Shown: positions 57,889 through 64,000 of the stretch, piece by piece
Layout: the number at the start of each line of letters is the position of its first letter
Numbering within the stretch: the stretch's first letter is position 1
Source of the DNA: Nonomuraea soli
GTDB taxonomy: Bacteria; Actinomycetota; Actinomycetes; Streptosporangiales; Streptosporangiaceae
NCBI RefSeq assembly: GCF_013761175.1
Contig: NZ_JACDUR010000008.1
Location: 454,546 to 518,545, forward strand
Direction: 5' to 3'
Length of the DNA: 64,000 bases
Position numbers and translations under genes: made by a program
The notes under the pieces: generated by a model
Told to the model about the DNA's origin: nothing
Databases searched by the model: none
The model's input: only the letters and a program-made list of their open reading frames with translations

Positions 57889-59687
57889 TGTTCAAGTCCA
57901 GACCCCGCATCCGGTACCGGTTACAGGTGCTGCGCCACGATCCGACGGCGGCGATGGGGCTCGTCCTGGCGGTGCTGCTGGTGTACCTGGTGGTGGCGCC
58001 GCTGGGCGCGGTGCTGTCGGACGCCTTCCGGGTGCAGTTCGGCGACCAGGTCCATGCCGGCCAGCAGCCGGGGGAGTGGACCGGCTACTACCTGTGGCGG
58101 GTGTTCCGTTCGCGGATCGCCGAGCTGATCTTCTGGGAGCCGCTGCTGAACACGGTGGTGGTGAGCCTGGGCACGGTGGCGTTCGCGCTGCTGGTGGGCG
58201 GCGGCATGGCGCTGCTGGTGGCCAGGACCGACGTGCCGGGCAGGCGCTTCCTGGCCGGTGCGCTGGTCGTGCCGTACATGCTGCCGTCGTGGACGTTCTC
58301 GCTGGCGTGGCTGACGTTGTTCAAGAACGAGCGGGCGGGCGGGCAGCCGGGGGTGCTGCAGGCGGCGGGCGTCCGGACGCCGGACTGGCTGGCCTACGGC
58401 GCGGTCCCGATCATCGTGACGCTGGGGCTGCACTACTTCCCGTTCGTCTTCCTGCTGGTGGGCAATGCGTTGCGGCGCATCGACTCGCAGCTGGAGGACT
58501 CGGCGCGCATCCTGGGCGCCTCGCGGGCGACGGTGTTGCGGCGGATCACCGGGCCGCTGCTGCTGCCGGCGTTGTCGAGTGCGGTGCTGCTGGTGGTCGG
58601 GCGGGTACTGGGGACCTTCGGCACGCCGTACATCCTGGGGTTGCCCGCCGACTACCGGGTGTTGTCGACGGGCCTGTACCAGTCGATCCGTGACCGCAGC
58701 ACCGGCGTGGCGTCGGTGCTGGCCGGGGTGATCGTGATCATCGGGGTGCTGGTCGTGCTGGTCGACATGCGGCTGATGCGTGAGCAGCGGCGTTTCGTGA
58801 CCGTGGGCGGCAAGGGCGCGATGGACCGCGTCGGTCACCTGCGGCGCGGGCGCTGGCCGTTGTGGTCGGTGGCGGCCGGGGTGCTGATCCTGTCGGTGGT
58901 GGTGCCGATCATGACGTTGCTGCTGTCGACGGTGATGCGCACGCCGGGGGTGTGGCGGCTCGACAACTTCACGCTCGACTTCTGGCTGGCCGAATCCCTG
59001 CCGGGTGCGGTGGGGTTCCCGCACGGGGTGCTGCGCGGGGGCGAGTTGTGGGAGGCGGCCTACAACAGCCTGGTCATCGTGGGCCTGGCCTCGGTGATCT
59101 GCGGGGTGCTCGGGCTGCTGGTCGGCTATGTGGTGGTCAGGGGTACGGCGCCGCGGGTGGCGGCGTTCCTGCGGCAGGTGTCGTTCCTGCCGTACCTGAT
59201 TCCGGGCATCGCCTTCGCGGCGGCGTCGTTGTCGTTGTTCGCGGTGCAGCGTGGTCCCGTCCCGGCGTTGTACGGCACGACGGCGCTGCTGGTGCTGGTG
59301 ATGGCGGTCACGCACCTGCCGTACTCCTCGCGCTCGGGCATCGCGGCGATGACGCAGCTGGGGCGCGAGCCGGAGGAGGCGGCGCAGATCTGCGGCGCGT
59401 CGTGGCCGGCGCGGATGCGGCGCATCGTCTTCCCGATCCAGAAGGGCGCGCTGGTGACGGGGGTGGTGCTGCCGTTCGTCTCGGGGCTGAAGGAGCTGAG
59501 CATCGTGATCATGCTCACCACCACCGGCACCCAGCTGCTCACGACGTTGTCGATCACGCTGGTCGACTACGGCTACACCCAGCTCGCCAACGCGGTCGTG
59601 CTGATGATCGCGCTGGTGTCGTTCACCATGACCTACCTGGCCCAGCGACTGACCCGGAGCAGCCTGGCTTCCGGGCTCGGAGGATGA
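57888..59687 (+). CDS. Fused ABC transporter permease (two modules, Fbp/AfuB type)
   Basis: The 599-residue protein contains two permease units of about six helices each. EAA loops appear as GASRATVLRRITGPLLLPA (about 206-224) and GASWPARMRRIVFPIQKGA (about 503-521). This fused layout is typical of iron(III)/2-aminoethylphosphonate-type importers. AAGAGGAG precedes the ATG. It works with the binding lipoprotein at the start of the operon and the ATPase encoded next. Confidence 0.92.
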   Translation: MFKSRPRIRYRLQVLRHDPTAAMGLVLAVLLVYLVVAPLGAVLSDAFRVQFGDQVHAGQQPGEWTGYYLWRVFRSRIAELIFWEPLLNTVVVSLGTVAFALLVGGGMALLVARTDVPGRRFLAGALVVPYMLPSWTFSLAWLTLFKNERAGGQPGVLQAAGVRTPDWLAYGAVPIIVTLGLHYFPFVFLLVGNALRRIDSQLEDSARILGASRATVLRRITGPLLLPALSSAVLLVVGRVLGTFGTPYILGLPADYRVLSTGLYQSIRDRSTGVASVLAGVIVIIGVLVVLVDMRLMREQRRFVTVGGKGAMDRVGHLRRGRWPLWSVAAGVLILSVVVPIMTLLLSTVMRTPGVWRLDNFTLDFWLAESLPGAVGFPHGVLRGGELWEAAYNSLVIVGLASVICGVLGLLVGYVVVRGTAPRVAAFLRQVSFLPYLIPGIAFAAASLSLFAVQRGPVPALYGTTALLVLVMAVTHLPYSSRSGIAAMTQLGREPEEAAQICGASWPARMRRIVFPIQKGALVTGVVLPFVSGLKELSIVIMLTTTGTQLLTTLSITLVDYGYTQLANAVVLMIALVSFTMTYLAQRLTRSSLASGLGG

Positions 59688-59688
59688 G

Positions 59689-60723
59689 TTGATCACTTTA
59701 CGTGGCGTGTCGAAGAGCTACGGCGGTTCCGACCTGGCGGTGCGGGATCTGGATCTGGTGATCCCGACCGGTTCGTTCATGTGCCTGCTGGGTCCCTCCG
59801 GCTGCGGCAAGACCACCACCCTGCGCATGATCGCCGGGCTGGAGCAGCCGTCGTCGGGGACGATCGAGGTCGACGGCAGGGTCCTGGACTCGGTCGAGCG
59901 CGGCCTCTACGTGCCGCCGGAGAAGCGGCGGATGGGCCTGGTCTTCCAGAACTACGCGCTGTGGCCGCACCTGACCGTGCTGGGCAACACCGAGTTCGGG
60001 CTGCGCATGCGCAAGGTGCCCGCGGCCGAGCGGCGCGAGCGCGCGATCGAGGCCCTGCGGATGGTGCGCGTGGACGACGCCATGGAGCGCTACCCGGCGC
60101 AGCTGTCGGGCGGCCAGCAGCAGCGGGTCGCGCTGGCCCGCATGCTGGCGATCAATCCGTCGGTGCTGCTGCTGGACGAGCCGCTGTCGAACCTGGACGC
60201 CCGGTTGCGGCTGGAGATGCGCGCGGAGCTGAAGCGTATCCACGAGGAGTCGGGCACGACCGTCGTCTTCGTCACCCACGACCAGCTCGAGGCGATGACG
60301 ATGGCGACCGACGTGGCGGTCATGGAGGCGGGGCGGTTGCAGCAGGTGGCGCCGCCGATGGAGATGTACCACCGTCCGGCGAACCGGTTCGTCGCCGAGT
60401 TCGTCGGCAGCCCGCCGATGAACCTGCCCTCGGGCGCGCTGGCCGAGTCGCTGCTGCGGTGCGCGGGCGCCGGCTCAGGGGTGGGTGTGCGGCCCGAGGC
60501 GCTGCGCCTGGGCGATCCGGAGCCGGGGGCCTGGCAGGAGGAGGCGGTGGTGGAGGCGGTGCTGCCCGCGGGCTCGTCGTGGACGGTGCGGCTGCGGGTG
60601 CTCGACGGGGAGCTGTTCGCCCTGTCGTTCCGTGAGCTGGACGTTGAGGCGGGCCAGAAGGTGCGTGTGTGGGCGCGCCGTGGCCAGGTGCACGTGTTCG
60701 ATGCCGAGGGGGTGCGGGTGTGA
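59689..60723 (+). CDS. ABC transporter ATPase (Fbp/Pot type)
   Basis: The 344-residue ATPase has Walker A GPSGCGKTTTL (about 36-46), Q-loop NYALWPH, signature LSGGQQQRVALARML, Walker B VLLLDEPLSNLD and H-loop VTHDQ, followed by a TOBE-type C-terminal domain (about 250-344). It powers the fused permease. The start is TTG 59689 after AGGATGAG. Codon 4 is TTA (59698-59700), the second TTA codon in this operon. Its stop overlaps the HAD start (GTGA). Confidence 0.95.
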   Translation: MITLRGVSKSYGGSDLAVRDLDLVIPTGSFMCLLGPSGCGKTTTLRMIAGLEQPSSGTIEVDGRVLDSVERGLYVPPEKRRMGLVFQNYALWPHLTVLGNTEFGLRMRKVPAAERRERAIEALRMVRVDDAMERYPAQLSGGQQQRVALARMLAINPSVLLLDEPLSNLDARLRLEMRAELKRIHEESGTTVVFVTHDQLEAMTMATDVAVMEAGRLQQVAPPMEMYHRPANRFVAEFVGSPPMNLPSGALAESLLRCAGAGSGVGVRPEALRLGDPEPGAWQEEAVVEAVLPAGSSWTVRLRVLDGELFALSFRELDVEAGQKVRVWARRGQVHVFDAEGVRV

Positions 60724-61454
60724 AGGCGCTGCTGCTGGACTTCGGCGGGGTCCTGGTCCAGACCTCCAAGCGGCCGTCGTGGGCGGCCGAGCTGGCCAAG
60801 GAGGTGCACCAGCGGCTGGCGCGCGCGGGGTTCGGCGGGCTGGAGGCCGAGGAGATCGAGGTCGACATCAGGGCCGGCGCCGACGCCGACCGGTACTGGA
60901 AGGACGCCATGTCGCGCCTGGCGGCCCCGGTCGAGATGACCCATCGGGGGTTCTGGGGGGATTTCGTGGCCTCCGACTGGCCGGCGGCGGCGCGGGAGCT
61001 GGTGAGGGCCGAGGCAAGCGCGTTGTGCAGGCGCATGGGGGAGCTGCGGCAGGAGCGGGTGGTACGGCCGGGCATGCGCGCGTTGCTGGAGCGCTGCCAG
61101 GTGCCGGTGGCGGTGGTCAGCAACGCGTTGTGCGGTGCGGTGCATCGTGACTTCCTGGCGGCGGCGGGGGTGGAGGTGGCGTTGCAGGTGTACAGCGACG
61201 AGGTGGGGGTGCGTAAGCCGAACCCGGAGATGATCTGGATCGCGACGCGGGCGCTGGGGGTGGATCCGTCGCAGGTCTGGTACGTGGGCGACAACTACGA
61301 CCGGGACGGGCTGTGCGGGGTGCGGGCGGGTGTGGGCACCACGGTGATCATGCGGTCGGACAGCACCGACACGATCCCCTACCGGGTGCGCCAGCGGCCG
61401 TCGGCCGTGGTCGACGACGCGGCGGGGCTGCTGCGGCTGATGGAGGCGTCATGA
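60720..61454 (+). CDS. HAD-superfamily hydrolase (subfamily IA)
   Basis: The 244-residue enzyme has motif I LLLDFGGVLV (nucleophile Asp; the second acid is Gly as in many IA members), a helical cap (about 15-105), motif II VAVVSN, the Lys of VRKPNPEMIW and motif III YVGDNYDRD. It hydrolyses a phosphate ester in the cytoplasm. It is coupled by overlapping stop/start codons to the ATPase before it and the IMPase after it, implying that the imported compound is phosphorylated. Confidence 0.88.
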   Translation: MKALLLDFGGVLVQTSKRPSWAAELAKEVHQRLARAGFGGLEAEEIEVDIRAGADADRYWKDAMSRLAAPVEMTHRGFWGDFVASDWPAAARELVRAEASALCRRMGELRQERVVRPGMRALLERCQVPVAVVSNALCGAVHRDFLAAAGVEVALQVYSDEVGVRKPNPEMIWIATRALGVDPSQVWYVGDNYDRDGLCGVRAGVGTTVIMRSDSTDTIPYRVRQRPSAVVDDAAGLLRLMEAS

Positions 61455-62419
61455 GCGAGGAGCTGATGCGGGTGGCCGTGGAGGCGGCGCTGGCCGTGGG
61501 GGAGCCGTTGCGCGCGGCCTTCCGCTCGCGGCCGGCGACGACGGCCAAGCGGGACTTCCAGGATCCGGTGACCGAGCACGACCGGGCGTGCGAGGAGATC
61601 ATCCGCGGCGTGATCGCGGCCCGTGTTCCGGGGAGCGTCGTGGTGGGCGAGGAGGGCGGCACCACCGGCCCGGTCCCCGGCCCGGTCCCCGGCCCGGTCC
61701 CCGGCGCGGCTTCCGGCGCGGCTCTCGGCCCGGCTCTCGGGCCGGTTGCGGGTTCGGGGGCGGGTCTGGTGGCGGGCGCGGTCGACGGGCGGGTGACGTG
61801 GTTCGTCGATCCGATCGACGGCACCGCCAACTTCGCCGCCGGGCTGCCGTTCTTCTGCGTCTCGATCGCGGCGGCCGTCGGCGGCGAGCTGGTGGCGGGT
61901 GTGGTGTACGACCCGGTGCGCGAGCAGCTGTTCACCGCCGGCGGCGAGGGCGCGTGGTGCGACGGGGTGCCGCTGCGCAGCACCGGCGCGTCGGCCGATC
62001 GGGAGGCGATGTTGCTGACCAGCTTCCCGGCGCCGCGAACGCTGGCCGCCGACGGTCAGCATGCGCTGGACGGCTTCGCCCGGCTGCTGGCCTCGTTCGC
62101 GGCGTTGCGCCGGCCGGGCAGCGCCGCGCTCAAGCTCGCGCACGTGGCGGCCGGGTGGGCCGATGTCGCCTACGGCAGGCAGGCCAGTGCGTGGGACGTG
62201 GCGGCGGGCGCGTTGCTGGTACGGCGGGCGGGCGGGGTGTTCCTGGGCGACCCGCTGTCCGGCGGCGACTATCTGGCGCACGTGGCGGGCTTCGACCTGT
62301 CCGGCTCGGCGCTGGCCGAGGTCGCCGGGGACGTGCTCGGCCCGGTGAGGCCGGTGAGTCCGGTCAGTCCGGTCAGTCCGGTCAGTCCGATGAGTCCGGA
62401 GAGGCCGGTGAGCCGGTGA
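61451..62419 (+). CDS. Inositol monophosphatase-family phosphatase (copy 2) with repeat insertions
   Basis: The 322-residue enzyme is a paralogue of the one at 49312. It has VTEHDRACEEIIRG, VGEEGG, WFVDPIDGTANFAAGLPFFCVS and SAWDVAAGALLVRRAGG. Between VGEEGG and the DPIDGT block there is an insertion of about 45 residues made of GPVP/GPAL-type tetrapeptides. The C-terminus ends in a VSP repeat that runs up to the stop codon. All catalytic residues remain, so the insertion forms a surface loop. ATGA and GTGA overlaps couple it to both neighbours. Dephosphorylation of imported inositol or sugar phosphate is the likely job. Confidence 0.9.
   Translation: MSEELMRVAVEAALAVGEPLRAAFRSRPATTAKRDFQDPVTEHDRACEEIIRGVIAARVPGSVVVGEEGGTTGPVPGPVPGPVPGAASGAALGPALGPVAGSGAGLVAGAVDGRVTWFVDPIDGTANFAAGLPFFCVSIAAAVGGELVAGVVYDPVREQLFTAGGEGAWCDGVPLRSTGASADREAMLLTSFPAPRTLAADGQHALDGFARLLASFAALRRPGSAALKLAHVAAGWADVAYGRQASAWDVAAGALLVRRAGGVFLGDPLSGGDYLAHVAGFDLSGSALAEVAGDVLGPVRPVSPVSPVSPVSPMSPERPVSR
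61667..61750 (+). repeat. 7 x 12-bp in-frame array inside the IMPase gene
   Basis: Three identical ggcccggtcccc units are followed by four diverged units of the same length, encoding GPVP, GPVP, GPVP, GAAS, GAAL, GPAL and GPVA. Confidence 0.9.
62342..62413 (+). repeat. 8 x 9-bp array at the IMPase/HAD junction
   Basis: Units of the form ccggtcagt encode repeated PVS tripeptides at the IMPase C-terminus. The array runs directly into the sequence that holds the overlapping IMPase stop and HAD start. Confidence 0.9.
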
Positions 62420-63198
62420 GCCGTGTGGTGGCGGGGCCGATCGAGTGGATCGTCACCGATCTGGACGGCACGCTGGTGGGGCGGGACCTGCGGATGGTGG
62501 AGGCGAGCAGGGCGGCGCTGGGGCGTTTCGCGAAGGCGGGTGGCCGGGTGGTCATCGCCACGGGGCGCAGCGAGGCGTCGGCTCGCCGCTACTACGACGA
62601 GCTGCGGCTACGTGGTCCCGCGATCCTCTACAACGGGGCCCGCACGGTGGATCTGGGCACGGGGGAGGTGCTCCACGAGCGCACGCTGCCGGCGCACGCG
62701 CTGCCGTACCTGGTGGAGAGCCTGCCGGAGGGGCTGTATCCGGTGGCGTTCGTGGAGGGGCGCGCCTATGCAGCCCACGACGTGCCGCAGCTGCGGGAGT
62801 ACGCGCGGCGTGACGGGTTGCGGCTGGAGCGGGCGTGCTGGGCGGAGCTGGCGCGCCGGCCGGTGACGAAGGTGATGCTGATCGGCGAGCCCGGCGTGCC
62901 GCCGGTGGTGGAGGGCACGACGGCGGTGCGGTCGGAGCGCACCTACCTGGAGTTCCTGCCGGAGGGGACGAGCAAGGGCGGTGCCCTGCGGGAGCTGGCG
63001 GCGCGGGAGGGGGTGCCGATGGAGCGGGTGGCGGCGATCGGTGACAATCCCAACGATCTGGACATGATCGAGGCGGCGGGGCTGGGGGTGGCGGTCGGGG
63101 ACGGGCACCGGGTGGTGCGCGAGGCGGCCGACAGGGTGGTGGCGGGCTGCGCGCAGGGCGCGGTGGCCGAGCTGGTGGCGCTGGCGCTCGACGGGTGA
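62416..63198 (+). CDS. Cof-type HAD hydrolase
   Basis: The 260-residue enzyme has motif I VTDLDGTLVG (residues 13-22), a type C2 cap, VIATGRSEASARRYYDEL, GTSKGGALRELA and motif III AIGDNPNDLDMIEAAG. Such enzymes dephosphorylate sugar phosphates or similar small molecules. It is the last gene of the operon, starting at a GTG that overlaps the IMPase stop, and is followed by a strong terminator. Confidence 0.9.
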   Translation: MSRVVAGPIEWIVTDLDGTLVGRDLRMVEASRAALGRFAKAGGRVVIATGRSEASARRYYDELRLRGPAILYNGARTVDLGTGEVLHERTLPAHALPYLVESLPEGLYPVAFVEGRAYAAHDVPQLREYARRDGLRLERACWAELARRPVTKVMLIGEPGVPPVVEGTTAVRSERTYLEFLPEGTSKGGALRELAAREGVPMERVAAIGDNPNDLDMIEAAGLGVAVGDGHRVVREAADRVVAGCAQGAVAELVALALDG

Positions 63199-63207
63199 GC
63201 CGGCGAG

Positions 63208-63245
63208 GGACGGCCCCGGCTCGGACGTTCGAGCCGGGGCCGTCC
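63208..63245. terminator. 16-bp perfect hairpin at the end of the operon
   Basis: GGACGGCCCCGGCTCG (63208-63223) pairs perfectly with CGAGCCGGGGCCGTCC (63230-63245) around a 6-base loop, 9 bp after the last stop codon. There is no T-tract. Confidence 0.85.
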
Positions 63246-63314
63246 ACTGCCTGCCGGGGCCGTTCGACCGGGGTCGGCGGGTCGGCGGTGTCTCGGCGGC
63301 GTCGGTGGGCAGGG

Positions 63315-64000
63315 TCAGTCGTCGAGGTCGAGGGGGTCGCTGACCTCGTCCCAGTCGACGAACTTGAAGTTCGTCGACTCCCGCTCGCCCTCGCCCGGCG
63401 TGTCGGCGCCGTCGTGCACGACCAGCAGCCCGTCGGGGTAGCGCGAGCCGAGCGGGGAGGTGACGACCATCGCCCCGTCGCTGGTCTGGGCGCCGTCGAT
63501 GGGGCCGCCGTGTACTCGGAACTGCGCCACGTAGTGGTTGCCGCTCTCGCGCTCGTAGACGGCGAAGGTGTCGTCGCCCTGGCTGGAGGCCAGCAGGTAG
63601 CCGTCTCCGTCGTCGCCGTAGGCGATGGTCAGGCCTTCAGCGTCGGCCGACAGGTGCTGTCCGCCGTAGCCGGGGTCGGGGCCGGGTGTGCACTCCTCGG
63701 TGTCGGGGTCGTAGGTGCCCGGCCTGCCGTACTCCTTGACCTTGTCCATGAGCACGGGTGCGCCGGTGAGGTCGGCGCGCATGCGCCAGACGCCGACGTC
63801 CTCCTGGGCGGCGTAGAGCACGTCGCGGTCGCGGTCGACGACCATGCCCTCGACCTGGGGCAGCTCGCCGGGCTCCAGGCAGGGGGTCCAGGGGGTGCCG
63901 TTGGGCAGGGTGAAGGCGGCGGGCAGGTCGAGGGTGCGCACGAGGGTGTAGGAGACGCGCCCGCCGGCGGTGGCGGTCAGCCTGGCCAGGCCGATGCGGG
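63315..64000 (-). CDS. Beta-propeller phytase, C-terminal part (5' end outside window)
   Basis: The frame is open to the window edge, so only the last 228 residues are seen. Blocks typical of 3-phytase/beta-propeller phytase are QVEGMVVDRDRDVLYAAQEDVGVWRM, ADAEGLTIAYGDDGDGYLLASSQGDDTFAVYERESGNHYVAQFRV and IDGAQTSDGAMVVTSPLGSRYPDGLLVVHDG. These enzymes are normally secreted, calcium-dependent and release phosphate from inositol hexakisphosphate. It is convergent with the phosphate-ester operon, which supports a shared phosphorus-scavenging function. The signal peptide must lie beyond the window. Confidence 0.88.
   Translation of the reverse strand, partial: RIGLARLTATAGGRVSYTLVRTLDLPAAFTLPNGTPWTPCLEPGELPQVEGMVVDRDRDVLYAAQEDVGVWRMRADLTGAPVLMDKVKEYGRPGTYDPDTEECTPGPDPGYGGQHLSADAEGLTIAYGDDGDGYLLASSQGDDTFAVYERESGNHYVAQFRVHGGPIDGAQTSDGAMVVTSPLGSRYPDGLLVVHDGADTPGEGERESTNFKFVDWDEVSDPLDLDD

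Noticed and set aside
1..64000. tRNA, rRNA, prophage or integrative element
   Set aside because: No cloverleaf-like sequence with CCA-proximal TTCGA arm, no integrase, no transposase and no attachment duplication was recognised on reading both strands.

Overview
The window is 64 kb of very GC-rich chromosome, densely packed with genes and frequent GTG/TTG starts. It contains actinobacterial signature genes (rbpA, separate but adjacent lnt and ppm1, a SARP regulator, a Cvn-type GTPase, DSHCT helicase, HelD) and a few rare TTA codons. Together these point to a filamentous actinomycete, most likely Streptosporangiaceae/Nonomuraea-like; this is inference from gene content and not a database match. 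No tRNA, rRNA, CRISPR array, insertion sequence or prophage was recognised.

Layout. 1-16.4 kb holds the end of a HelY-like helicase, a stand-alone cytochrome b homologue, an XRE-cupin/RidA pair, a LysR/EamA divergent pair, an RNB ribonuclease, a 5'-3' exonuclease, a PAS-PP2C phosphatase, an M24 peptidase, an AIM24 protein, an ECF sigma factor with a broken reading frame plus its membrane partner, a Cvn-like GTPase and an Lrp regulator. 16.4-23.0 kb is a ROK-regulated sugar operon (solute-binding lipoprotein, two permeases, GH4 glycosidase, BadF-type kinase). 23.2-29.5 kb carries helD, an unexplained non-coding stretch, lnt-ppm1, fxsA and rbpA. 29.6-38.0 kb holds a two-component pair with a tandem-module kinase, an HxlR/NTF2 pair, a methyltransferase, a UMF1-type transporter and a group 1/2 sigma factor. 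38.0-42.1 kb has menE, menC and menD (menaquinone synthesis). 42.2-48.4 kb has a 1729-residue RHS/YD-repeat surface protein with no toxin tip and a secreted protein with a six-cysteine C-terminal domain. 48.5-54.9 kb is regulatory and metabolic: GntR, an inositol-monophosphatase-like enzyme, SARP, CoA-transferase/CitE-like lyase and TetR. 55.0-64.0 kb is an eight-gene operon behind a PHO-box-like repeat (solute-binding lipoprotein, PiT carrier, DUF47/PhoU-like protein, fused permease, ATPase, HAD, IMPase, Cof-HAD), facing a beta-propeller phytase.

How the parts fit. The last block reads as a phosphate-stress scavenging island in which a secreted phytase could release partly dephosphorylated products for uptake and intracellular dephosphorylation. 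The ROK operon reads as import, phosphorylation and hydrolysis of a disaccharide. Several genes appear to be leaderless, with a TANNNT box 6-7 bases before the start codon.

A recurring oddity is in-frame minisatellite DNA: 24-bp units inside LysR and Lnt, 12-bp and 9-bp units inside one IMPase, and a 40-bp array that contains the stop codon of an EamA transporter.
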